In this document: piece after piece, positions 34,603-43,162 of the stretch
Numbering within the stretch: position 1 is the first letter of the stretch
How the letters are laid out: every line of letters begins with the position of its first letter
Assembly: GCA_018399555.1 (NCBI GenBank)
Contig: JAGYOL010000004.1
Span: 1-51,195 of the forward strand
Source: Kiritimatiellia bacterium
Lineage (GTDB): Bacteria > Verrucomicrobiota > Kiritimatiellia > RFP12 > UBA1067
Reading direction: 5' to 3'
DNA: 51,195 nucleotides
The notes under the pieces: generated by a model
What the model was told of the DNA's origin: nothing
Database searches by the model: none
What the model saw: only the letters and a program-made list of their open reading frames with translations
Position numbers and translations under genes: made by a program

Positions 34603-35940
34603 TCAACCGTTGAGCGTCCAGCCCGTACGATACTCACGCTTGAGCAGCTCATTGGCCTCGGCATTATTGGTCACCTGCCCATTCTTGCCGTCATACTTCA
34701 GCTTCGATCCCACTCGGTATGCCACCAACCCAAGACACATCTGCTCGATCATATCGGCACTGTAACCAAAGTCACAGGAAGTTTTCGGGGTACTGCCGCT
34801 CTTGGCGGCATTGATCCACTCTTTCTGGAAATGGCCGACCGACGGCAGCAGCTCCTCTTTACTGCGCGGATTATAGTATGAGAGACTTCCATCCTTGCCC
34901 AGCGGAATGAGTACACGCGTAGTAAAGTCCGCCACAAGGATACCTTCGCTGCCTTTGAACATCGCACCATGCCCGATTTTGTTGATATCTACATACTTGC
35001 TCGGGGGTTTGGGCATCGCGCCACCCTGGTACCAGGTTAAGGAGATCGGCCCGCGCCAGCTGTTAGCCGGGTGTTCAAAGCGCATCTCCGCTTTGACCGG
35101 GGTGACATCCGGATTAAACGGCTCCCCTTTGGCCTGCGCAGAGGTCGGCAGATGGCAATCGACCGCATTCCAAAGCAGATCCATGGTATGACTTCCCATA
35201 TCGCCGATCTGGCCAGCACCGAAATCCCAGTACATGTTCCACTGCAGACAGTTAGCCCCGGCCCTGCCGGAGAAATACTCAGGGTTGTAGGGGTGATCGG
35301 TTTTTACCGGACCCAGCCAGAGGTCATAACGCATATCGGCCGGAGGTGATCCGGCAGCCGGCAGATAACCCGGTTTGGGAATCTGGCGATTACCCCAGGC
35401 ATAGGCACTCTTAAACTCTCCGATCGCTCCGTCGCGGATCATCTCCTCAACACGGTTGAAATTGTCGTGCGCATGACGCTGCATGCCCACCTGAGTGGCA
35501 AGTTTGTTTTTGCGCGGCAGCCAGTTCGCACGCACAACCCGGGCCTCTTCCACTGTGATCGCCAGCGGTTTTTCGAGATACACATGCATATCGCGATTCA
35601 ACGCCCAGTTGGCGACGAAAGCATGCGTGAAATCGGTTGTACATATCACAACAGCGTCGATATCTTTCTGCTCCAAGCACTTGCGCCAGTCATGATATAC
35701 CTTGGCCTTCGGGAAACGTTTGACCGCATCCTTCAGATTACGATCCCAGACATCACACAGGGCCACAACATTCTCATCGGCAATCGAATCAAAATGGGCT
35801 AACCCGCGTCCCCACGTGCCGATCAATGCTATGTTAAGTTTGTTGCTCGGAGCACTCTGCCCGAACACCTTCAGCGAGGGCAGAATGCTCACTCCCGCTC
35901 CGGTTGTCAGTGCTGACTGTAAAAATTGACGACGCTTCAT
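34603..35940 (-). CDS. Gfo/Idh/MocA family oxidoreductase with Tat signal
   Basis: A 445-residue NAD(P)-binding dehydrogenase of the long PVC/Bacteroidota branch. Tat signal MKRRQFLQSALTTGAG; LNIALIGTWGRG nucleotide-binding turn; VYLEKPLAIT catalytic motif; GDMGSHTMDLLWNA active-site helix; a C-terminal region with DFGYSADMIEQMCLGLVAYR. AAGGAGG precedes the start. Its 3' end meets the MATE remnant, so a deletion or rearrangement joined the two. Substrate unknown. Confidence 0.92.
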   Translation of the reverse strand: MKRRQFLQSALTTGAGVSILPSLKVFGQSAPSNKLNIALIGTWGRGLAHFDSIADENVVALCDVWDRNLKDAVKRFPKAKVYHDWRKCLEQKDIDAVVICTTDFTHAFVANWALNRDMHVYLEKPLAITVEEARVVRANWLPRKNKLATQVGMQRHAHDNFNRVEEMIRDGAIGEFKSAYAWGNRQIPKPGYLPAAGSPPADMRYDLWLGPVKTDHPYNPEYFSGRAGANCLQWNMYWDFGAGQIGDMGSHTMDLLWNAVDCHLPTSAQAKGEPFNPDVTPVKAEMRFEHPANSWRGPISLTWYQGGAMPKPPSKYVDINKIGHGAMFKGSEGILVADFTTRVLIPLGKDGSLSYYNPRSKEELLPSVGHFQKEWINAAKSGSTPKTSCDFGYSADMIEQMCLGLVAYRVGSKLKYDGKNGQVTNNAEANELLKREYRTGWTLNG

Positions 35941-36244
35941 TATTTGTCCTCCTTAATCAGCGCAGATGCCTCCCTTCACAGCAACTAGAAAAACTGACAA
36001 AAAATCAGGGTCTCTTTTCGCCGCTACCGGTTCAGGCAGCTCGCAACGCTTCTGTAAACATCTATACGGTGTGCCGATATATTCCCGCGTTATTCCCGCA
36101 ATTGAAACGCCGAATACCGAACGATATGTTTGAGTTTATACCGGAATTGCGGGATTTTATCAACAGCATTTTCACGGTTTTATTATCTATTTGCATTGCA
36201 AAAAAACCGAAAAAACAATAATGTGCGGGAAAAGGAATTTAGTT
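35941..36244. promoter_or_regulatory. Upstream region of fhs with inverted repeats
   Basis: This 304-base gap separates the divergent oxidoreductase and fhs genes. ATTCCCGCAATT at 36092-36103 pairs with AATTGCGGGATT at 36145-36156 (11 of 12). A second pair, CGGTTTT and AAAACCG, lies near 36176-36215. A weak TTGCAT-17-AACAAT pair close to 36192-36220 could be the fhs promoter. No known riboswitch was recognised. Confidence 0.4.
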
Positions 36245-38008
36245 ATGCCGAAACTTGATCCGATGCAGCTGAAAGACTGGGAAATAGCCGAAGCCGCCGA
36301 GCAGCGGATGCGTCCAATCGAGAGTATTGCCGGCGAATTGGGTCTGGCGGCGGATGAATGGAGTGCTTACGGACGTTTCCTGGGCAAACTGGAAACCGCA
36401 CAGCTGCTTAGAAGACCCTGGCGCAAACGGGCCGGATATGTCGATGTGACCGCCATCACACCCACCCCGCTGGGCGAAGGTAAAACCACCACAACGGTGG
36501 GACTGGTGCAGGGGCTGGGCAGACTCGGCAAGCAGGCAATGGGGGCTGTCCGTCAGCCCAGCGGCGGACCGACCTTCAACATCAAAGGGTCAGCGGCAGG
36601 CGGCGGACTGGCGCAGGTGATTCCGCTAGCGCCGCTCTCACTCGGATTGACCGGCGATATCGATGCAATTACCAATGCCAACAATCTGGCGATGGTGGCT
36701 TTGACCGCCCGTATTCAGCATGAAAACAATTATGATGACGCACGCCTGGCCAAAAGCTTTCTTAAACGGATCGATATCGATCCTGAACGCATCCAGCTGC
36801 GCTGGGCGATGGACTTCTGTGCTCAGGCATTGCGTAACATCGAAATCGGCATCGGCGGCAAAATGGACGGTTTTCAGATGCCGTCAGGATTTTATATTAC
36901 TGTCGCTTCCGAGGTGATGGCCATCCTGGCCATGTCAACAGACCTGAAGGATTTACGTCGGCGAATCGCGGGAATCATTGTGGCCTACACTAAAAGCGGC
37001 AGGGCGGTCACTACTGCCGACCTGGAGGTGGACGGTGCCATGACCGCCTGGCTGACCCGCGCCGTAAATCCTACACTGATGCAGACTATCGAGGGGCAGC
37101 CGATGCTGGTTCATGCCGGACCCTTTGCCAATATAGCGATCGGCCAAAGCTCGGTTATCGCCGACCGTCTGGGTGTAACCATGTGTGACTATCTAGTAAC
37201 GGAAAGTGGTTTCGCTGCTGATATCGGATACGAGAAATTCTGGAACATCAAGTGCCGCTGCTCCGGGCTCAAGCCTGACGCCGTGGTGATCGTAGCCACT
37301 ATCCGCGCTTTGAAGTCACATGGCGGAGCACCGCCGGTCAAAGCGAGCCAACCGCTTGATCCGGTTTACGCAACGGAAAATCTAGAGATTCTTGAGCGGG
37401 GCTGTGCCAATCTGCTGGCACACATTGAAATTGTAAAGCGTTCGGGCATCTCTCCGGTTGTTTGTCTTAACAGTTTTCACACCGACACCCGTTCTGAAGT
37501 TGAAACTGTCAGGCGCATGGCCGAGTCCGCCGGCGCACGTTTCGCGTCCTCCGACCACTGGCTCAGGGGCGGTGAAGGCGCAATGGAGCTGGCGGAGCGC
37601 GTTGTGGAAGCCTGCAATGACGAAACCCGTTTTGAGTTTCTCTCCGATCTCAAAGCTCCCCTCACAAGCCGGATCGATGATATCGTAACTCAGGTTTACG
37701 GTGGTGCGGGTGTGAGCTACAGCGACCTAGCCCGCGCCGAGATCAAGCGCCTTGAGCTTGATCCGCAGACAGCTGATTTGCCAATCTGCATGGCTAAAAC
37801 ACAATACAGCCTTTCACACGATCCCAAACTTCCGGGACGTCCGACCGGATGGACCCTGCCGGTGCGCGATGTTCTGCTCTACCAGGGAGCAGGTCTGGTT
37901 GTGCCGGTAGCCGGCGACATCAAACTGATGCCCGGCACAGCATCCAATGCCGCTTTCCGACAGATTGATGTAGATACGGATACCGGACGGGTCAAAGGAC
38001 TTTTCTGA
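36245..38008 (+). CDS. fhs: Formate--tetrahydrofolate ligase
   Basis: A 587-residue enzyme that activates formate to 10-formyl-tetrahydrofolate with ATP. The P-loop region is TPTPLGEGKTTTTVGL; AVRQPSGGPTFNIKGS and AAGGGLAQVIPL are nearly invariant in the family; TESGFAADIGYEKFWNIKCR and ICMAKTQYSLSHDP mark the folate site. The start at 36245 has AAGGAA upstream; the frame to 36191 adds unrelated residues. It overlaps the cyclo-ligase start by one base (TGATG), so the two are translationally coupled. Serves one-carbon supply; other Wood-Ljungdahl genes are not visible. Confidence 0.96.
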   Translation: MPKLDPMQLKDWEIAEAAEQRMRPIESIAGELGLAADEWSAYGRFLGKLETAQLLRRPWRKRAGYVDVTAITPTPLGEGKTTTTVGLVQGLGRLGKQAMGAVRQPSGGPTFNIKGSAAGGGLAQVIPLAPLSLGLTGDIDAITNANNLAMVALTARIQHENNYDDARLAKSFLKRIDIDPERIQLRWAMDFCAQALRNIEIGIGGKMDGFQMPSGFYITVASEVMAILAMSTDLKDLRRRIAGIIVAYTKSGRAVTTADLEVDGAMTAWLTRAVNPTLMQTIEGQPMLVHAGPFANIAIGQSSVIADRLGVTMCDYLVTESGFAADIGYEKFWNIKCRCSGLKPDAVVIVATIRALKSHGGAPPVKASQPLDPVYATENLEILERGCANLLAHIEIVKRSGISPVVCLNSFHTDTRSEVETVRRMAESAGARFASSDHWLRGGEGAMELAERVVEACNDETRFEFLSDLKAPLTSRIDDIVTQVYGGAGVSYSDLARAEIKRLELDPQTADLPICMAKTQYSLSHDPKLPGRPTGWTLPVRDVLLYQGAGLVVPVAGDIKLMPGTASNAAFRQIDVDTDTGRVKGLF

Positions 38009-38637
38009 TGGATAAGGACGCAATTCGCAGGGAGATGCGCACCCGGCGTGCAGCAGTTGACCGACAGGAGCGCCGTGAGGCCAGCCGCACAATCTGTGCT
38101 TCATTGCTGGCAAGCCGCAAAATCAATCTTATTCTGACTTGCTGGCGAATATCGACCTATCTCAGCACGCCGCAAGAGATTTCCACACGCCGCATTATCA
38201 ACGCCATCCATGGAATTGGTCGGGAAATATGCGTGCCCATCTGGAATCAGGCCAACCTAAGCTATGATCTGAGTCTGCTGCCGCCCGGCATGAAACTTAT
38301 CAAAGGTCAGCTGGGCATTCGGGAACCGGCGTGGCCCATGCCGGTTCCGGTGTGGGATGTGGATGCTTTTATTATTCCAGGTCTGGCTTTCGACATGTAT
38401 GGCGGAAGGCTGGGATTCGGCGCAGGCTTTTATGACCGCATCCTAACGCAGCACCGCAACACCGCCAAACTGATCGCACTCTGCTATGACTGGCAGGTGC
38501 TTGATGATCAAGTGCTCCCGCAGGAGCCGCATGATGTCAGTATGCAGTGGATTATCACCGAGAAAAGAGTAATCAGATGCGGGCAACTGATTGTGCCCGA
38601 CACACTGAAACCCGGCAAGGGTGACGAGCCCGCCTAA
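38008..38637 (+). CDS. 5-formyltetrahydrofolate cyclo-ligase
   Basis: A 209-residue enzyme converting 5-formyl-THF to 5,10-methenyl-THF with ATP. An N-terminal KDAIRREMRTRRAAV helix, a central FIIPGLAFDMYGGRLGFGAGFYDRIL (the conserved G-R-G-x-G-x-G-YDR motif) and a C-terminal QEPHDVSMQWIITE are typical. It is coupled to fhs and probably recycles an inhibitory folate for the same pool. It converges with the next oxidoreductase gene, only 14 bases away. Confidence 0.92.
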   Translation: MDKDAIRREMRTRRAAVDRQERREASRTICASLLASRKINLILTCWRISTYLSTPQEISTRRIINAIHGIGREICVPIWNQANLSYDLSLLPPGMKLIKGQLGIREPAWPMPVPVWDVDAFIIPGLAFDMYGGRLGFGAGFYDRILTQHRNTAKLIALCYDWQVLDDQVLPQEPHDVSMQWIITEKRVIRCGQLIVPDTLKPGKGDEPA

Positions 38638-38651
38638 TGACACACTATCTC

Positions 38652-39716
38652 TCAGGCGAAGGCACTCTCTTTCTTGATCAGTGAAAGAATGCGCATCACT
38701 TCCACCGCACTTTCCAGAGTGACCGGATAGTTGATGTTCTCACGAATGGCGTTGAACACATGCACCCAGATCAAATCCATGCCGCTTTCCCCGACGGTCT
38801 TCAGCGGCACATCCTCCTGAATCCAGCTCAGCTCTTCCGGGGTGCCGAATGACCCGAGCGGCGGAGTTCTGACCGAAGCACGACGTCGCGGCAGCTTGTT
38901 TTTGGGATCAAGGTACTTCAAATGTCCCTTTTCAGCTCCGTGATGAAGAGTGAACTCGCCCTTGGAACCGGAAACGCGGAAATGCGGCTCATCACTCACG
39001 CAGCCACCGGAGTATTTAAGATCAACTGTCAATCCAGCCTGGTTGCTCAGCAGCAGATGCATGTAATCCTCGGCATCTCCGACAGCGGCGACTCTTTTCA
39101 AATCAGCCCAAATCTTGATCGGCGGAGTACGCATAAGCTGCATGGCCTGATCCAGCAAAGCACTGCCTTCAGAGAGTACAACCCCGCCGGAACAGCGCTT
39201 GACCGCCTGCCAGTCATCCCGGCGATTGTAGGCACCCCTGCGCACCATAACATTGTAAACATCACCGAGCACCCCGGACTCAATCACCTCCTGAACTTTG
39301 ACAAAGGCCGGTTCATAACGGTAGTTCTGACGCACCAGCAGCCGGTTGCCAGCTTTGATCGCCACCGCACGCAACACCGAGGCCTGATCGTAGTCAGTAC
39401 AGATCGGACGCTCCAGATTCACCCATTTACCCTTTTTCAAAGCCTTGATGGCATCTTCACAGTGACTGTCTGAACGTGTAGCTATATCCACCAGCTCCAC
39501 ATCAGGATCCGCAACCATATCTTCATAACGACGATATGAACGACACTCAGGGTTTGACTCACGCACCATATCACGACGATCTTTGATCGTATCACATACC
39601 GCGACAATCTTGAAAAGACTGCTGTACTTCGCCAGTTCGGCACAGTGCGTCTCCAAGCCGGCACGCCCCAGCCCGGCAATGCCTATCTTCACCGGCGGTC
39701 TTGTAGTTTGAATCAT
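38652..39716 (-). CDS. Cytoplasmic Gfo/Idh/MocA-like protein with EKP lysine replaced by arginine
   Basis: A 354-residue NAD(P)-binding protein without a Tat or Sec signal. The Rossmann turn is VKIGIAGLGRAGLETH. At the site where relatives have EKP it reads VNLERPICTD, so the lysine that usually assists hydride transfer is arginine. The downstream region QNYRYEPAFVKVQEVIESG is family-typical. It may be catalytically altered or have a non-enzymatic role; annotation of a substrate is not possible. A GAAAAGAG stretch precedes the start. Confidence 0.88.
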   Translation of the reverse strand: MIQTTRPPVKIGIAGLGRAGLETHCAELAKYSSLFKIVAVCDTIKDRRDMVRESNPECRSYRRYEDMVADPDVELVDIATRSDSHCEDAIKALKKGKWVNLERPICTDYDQASVLRAVAIKAGNRLLVRQNYRYEPAFVKVQEVIESGVLGDVYNVMVRRGAYNRRDDWQAVKRCSGGVVLSEGSALLDQAMQLMRTPPIKIWADLKRVAAVGDAEDYMHLLLSNQAGLTVDLKYSGGCVSDEPHFRVSGSKGEFTLHHGAEKGHLKYLDPKNKLPRRRASVRTPPLGSFGTPEELSWIQEDVPLKTVGESGMDLIWVHVFNAIRENINYPVTLESAVEVMRILSLIKKESAFA

Positions 39717-39915
39717 AATAATACTCTTTTCTCACTGACAGATGCTTAATTGCGAAATTTATATCTGTTACTCTTGTCCAGTTATCAGCTAAAACGCAGT
39801 GAGTCTATCCCAATCAGAGCGCGATGTCAATAGATTAAGCGACGAAGCAGTCGCGGAGTTCAAAAGCGGAAGTTTTGGAGCGGACAGCAGGCGGAGACCC
39901 AAGTCGCAAAAATTG

Positions 39916-42426
39916 TCAGGGCGTTCTTATCCGGTAGAAGAGCGAATTTTCCGCTGCCGGAACCGCAACGCCGGTCTGTTCCGCCTGACCGCTGATCTGT
40001 TGCTGTCCAGCCCATCCTTCAGCCGCCGGCGCAGCATTGGTCTCTATCAGATACTGCTGATCGGCCACCGAAATAAAGGTCAGCAGAAAGCTCTCCGGCA
40101 TCAGGGTGTGCGGCACAAATCCGATGATATCCGGCGGCGGATCAGACTGAGTTGCACCGATTACAATCAGATCATCTCCGACAGTGGTTACATCACCCGA
40201 TCCAAAATTAACCGTGCCGCTGAGCTGGTATTCGCCATCCGCACCGGTGACGGAGTAGGTAAACTGCATCGGAGTACTGTCCCAGCTCATATAACGAAGC
40301 CGGCGACTTGAATCATCCCACATCAGCGGCGCATAGTTGCGGGGTTCCAGTTCCTTCGGCAGAGTTTCAGTAATGTAAATCTGAGTGGCCGCTGTCGGCG
40401 GCTCGACGAAAACCGTCACATTGGTGCCGTTTATCTGTCGGTAGTTAGAGTAGAGAATCTGGGTGTACTCTGCGTTCAGAGTGTTGGTCACGCCGTTCAG
40501 AACCGTTGTTACAGTCGGCGTTTCCGGTGCGGCCCAGCCGAAGATATCATCCTGATAGACAATCGCATAAACACCGGTGGTCAGATTGACCGTTTCTCCG
40601 CTGTCGTGCCAGGTCGCGCCGACGTCGATGCTCCAGGCGGCACCGTCAGCGACAGCTCCGCCCGGCGTCAGGTTGACCTGAACGTAACCGTTGGGAATGG
40701 CGGTGACATTCAGCGCTACAACGTCGCTGAGAAGTGCTCCGGCCACATTGCTGACCAGGCAGCTTATGAGGTCGCCATCCTGACTGAGCGGCACACTCTG
40801 CAACGTGAAGTCGGCAGCTGTTGCGCCCGGCGTGTCGACTCCGTTGACACGCCACTGATAGAAGAGCGGCTCTGTACCTGCGGCAACGATTGAAAAGGGT
40901 GCGTCATGCTGCTCTTCGACGGTCACCGCCTGCGGCTGGATGACGATCTCAGGGGCGTCAGGCGAATAGCCTGCGCTCTGATATCTGACCAGAAAACCAA
41001 GTTCCAACAGATAACCGAAGGGATCATCCCAGGTTTCCCGAAATCCACCGCTGACCCAACCTTCAGATGCAGTCATGCCACCGGCATAGAACACGCTGTT
41101 CCGCGCGGCAAGCGCGGCGAGCTGTTCCTCTGAGCCACCGCCGAGATAGCTGGACCATAAAAGTTCGCCCGCTTCCAATGAGATCACAATCAGATAGCCA
41201 TCCTGACCGCCGCTGTGCGCAGTGGCCGCCCCGCTCAGCCAGCCTCCATTTGGCGAGGTGCCGCCGATCACCAGCTCATTGTCGTCAAGCACACAGATTG
41301 AATCAAGAGTGTCGCTCACGGCTGAGCCGTAGAAGCGACTCCAGTTGATCAGGGGTTCGTTAGCGCCGTCGGTGATTGAACAGACGAATCCGTCGCCGTT
41401 GCCAGGCGGCTGATTCAGGCGCACCTCCTGCGACATGAAATCCGACGAAGTCGTGGTTCCGGCTGCAAAAATCCTGCCGCTGATCTCATCATAGGCCAAT
41501 CCGCTGACGCTGTCGCTGCTGCCGCCCCCCAGATAGGTTGACCACAGATGTTCGCCTTCCGGAGTGAGTTTAACCAGAAAGCCGGCTTTGCTATTGGCAG
41601 AGGGCAACACACCGTTGACCTCCGAGACCCACCCGGTCGAACAGGTTTCTCCGCCGACATACACCGCCCCGTTGGTGCCAACCGTACAGGCCAGGGCCGC
41701 ATCGCGCTGATCACCCCCGAGGTAGTGCGCCCACAGCAACACTCCCGCAGGCGATACCTTGAGCACACAGGCGTCCAAATCACCCTGCAGCGACTGCCCG
41801 TATGAGCGTCCGCCGACTGTGTAACCGAGCACCCCCGGCACACTCTCGATTTGCTCGACCCCTGTATAACCAACCGCATATATATTACCGGCGTCATCGA
41901 TAGCGACCGCGTTGAACCCATTGGTAGAGTGCATATCACCCACAACCAGAGGATTACTCCAGATCAGTGAGCCGTCGGCTTTGGCAAGCGCGTACAGCGC
42001 AGCATCGCTGCCAGCATCTCCCTGGGCTGACGTATGGCCGATCAATCCGCCAGCGTAAACAACCTGAGTATCGGCAGCGATTCCCCGCACCTCATCGTTG
42101 CCGGCATCTCCGAGCAAACTGTACCACTGCAGCTCACCGCTGCCGGAAGCCTGAGCCACAAAAGCGTCACGCGCACCGGCTTCAAAGGAAAACTCCGTAG
42201 CCTCCAGCGACTGGTCGTTGATCAAGGACTGGGAGCCGAGGTACCCGGCGAAACAGAGATTTTCGCCAGCGTCAATCAGCATACTGCGAACTCCGTCCCT
42301 GTCAAAAGTGCCGCCCACATAACTCGACCATCCAGTGCTGACATCATAAGCACCGCGAGCCGATGTGCAGACCAGCACAAGCAGCAGTACGATCAACACT
42401 CTATATTTACAGCACTTGAAGTTCAT
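39916..42426 (-). CDS. Secreted SBBP-repeat beta-propeller protein with Ig-like domain
   Basis: An 836-residue exported protein. Signal peptide VLIVLLLVLVCTSARGAY; residues about 25-475 hold repeated propeller blades of the SBBP type, with recurring YLGGG units (WSTYLGGGSSDSVSGLAYD, WSSYLGGGSEEQLAALAAR). An Ig-like domain spans roughly 490-580 (IVIQPQAVTVEEQHDAPFSI to SCLVSNVAGALLSDV), followed by two further beta domains and a terminal part resembling LYRIRTP-type ends. No sorting signal is evident. Likely an extracellular adhesion or binding protein. It has no Shine-Dalgarno sequence; a TATAAT box lies eight bases upstream. Confidence 0.85.
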   Translation of the reverse strand: MNFKCCKYRVLIVLLLVLVCTSARGAYDVSTGWSSYVGGTFDRDGVRSMLIDAGENLCFAGYLGSQSLINDQSLEATEFSFEAGARDAFVAQASGSGELQWYSLLGDAGNDEVRGIAADTQVVYAGGLIGHTSAQGDAGSDAALYALAKADGSLIWSNPLVVGDMHSTNGFNAVAIDDAGNIYAVGYTGVEQIESVPGVLGYTVGGRSYGQSLQGDLDACVLKVSPAGVLLWAHYLGGDQRDAALACTVGTNGAVYVGGETCSTGWVSEVNGVLPSANSKAGFLVKLTPEGEHLWSTYLGGGSSDSVSGLAYDEISGRIFAAGTTTSSDFMSQEVRLNQPPGNGDGFVCSITDGANEPLINWSRFYGSAVSDTLDSICVLDDNELVIGGTSPNGGWLSGAATAHSGGQDGYLIVISLEAGELLWSSYLGGGSEEQLAALAARNSVFYAGGMTASEGWVSGGFRETWDDPFGYLLELGFLVRYQSAGYSPDAPEIVIQPQAVTVEEQHDAPFSIVAAGTEPLFYQWRVNGVDTPGATAADFTLQSVPLSQDGDLISCLVSNVAGALLSDVVALNVTAIPNGYVQVNLTPGGAVADGAAWSIDVGATWHDSGETVNLTTGVYAIVYQDDIFGWAAPETPTVTTVLNGVTNTLNAEYTQILYSNYRQINGTNVTVFVEPPTAATQIYITETLPKELEPRNYAPLMWDDSSRRLRYMSWDSTPMQFTYSVTGADGEYQLSGTVNFGSGDVTTVGDDLIVIGATQSDPPPDIIGFVPHTLMPESFLLTFISVADQQYLIETNAAPAAEGWAGQQQISGQAEQTGVAVPAAENSLFYRIRTP

Positions 42427-42434
42427 AGGTAGTC

Positions 42435-42464
42435 ATTATAGCACTTGCTGTGCCACACCTGCAA
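42435..42464 (-). promoter_or_regulatory. Start-codon-proximal promoter of the SBBP-propeller gene
   Basis: On the minus strand, TTGCAG (42464-42459) and TATAAT (42440-42435) are 18 bases apart. The -10 box ends eight bases before the ATG at 42426, giving a transcript with at most a base or two of leader. Confidence 0.65.
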
Positions 42465-42604
42465 GCAGACGGTGCAAACGCATCTAATTTTTCGTATCTG
42501 AACCTCTTTTTGGCTCGCTTCTTGCTTTTGGAGACTATTTCGTGTGTCCTGGATAACCGGATCAGCATAGCGTTTAGCCAATTAAACAAAATCCATCCCC
42601 CTTC

Positions 42605-42754
42605 AGTTTGGTAGAGTGTTTCGTGCGATGGACCCAGGGGCTGCGTGAACGGATCTGCGGGGAGATCGTGGCCGTTGACGGCAAGGTGCTGCGCCGGGCA
42701 CTCGACAAGGGTAGGAAGGATGCGCCTAAAGTTGAAAAAGGCCGGATGGAATAA
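42605..42754 (+). pseudogene. ISAs1-family transposase fragment
   Basis: A short open stretch translates as FVRWTQGLRERICGEIVAVD followed by GKVLRRALDKG, ending at TAA 42752-42754. This matches the segment of ISAs1 (H-repeat associated) transposases around the first catalytic aspartate, usually written IDGKTLRRS. Neither the rest of the transposase nor terminal inverted repeats are seen, so it is an old remnant. The remaining gap from 42755 to 43162 contains no recognised gene. Confidence 0.7.
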
Positions 42755-43162
42755 TGACTTCCTCTTTGGTCTTCCGGGTATCAACCCAGAATAAAACTAC
42801 GCCATCAGAAACCTAGCCAGCCCGAGTTTGCCTAAAAAGCCCGTGCTTTACGCCAAAAGCGATTCGGTGCGAACGGGAAGTTCGGGGTGCCGCAATAGCT
42901 CTGTTTTACCCCACAGATTCTGCGAAAGAGCCATTTTTTCTAAATCTTTCATTAGATTACGGTGGACTTTGAACTCTGAAAAGCGTTATTATGAATTTTA
43001 TAGTAACTTGCAGCTCAGAAACTGTAGCAGGAAACAAGAATTTTAAGCAGCAGCTTGAGCTGGTAGCTGGTAGCGAATACAGCAGAGCAAGTTACAAGTT
43101 ACAAGCTGGGTTGTGGGCACAGCCCGCGTGAGTGTTTTGCTGTTTCTTTTTATATCAATGTA

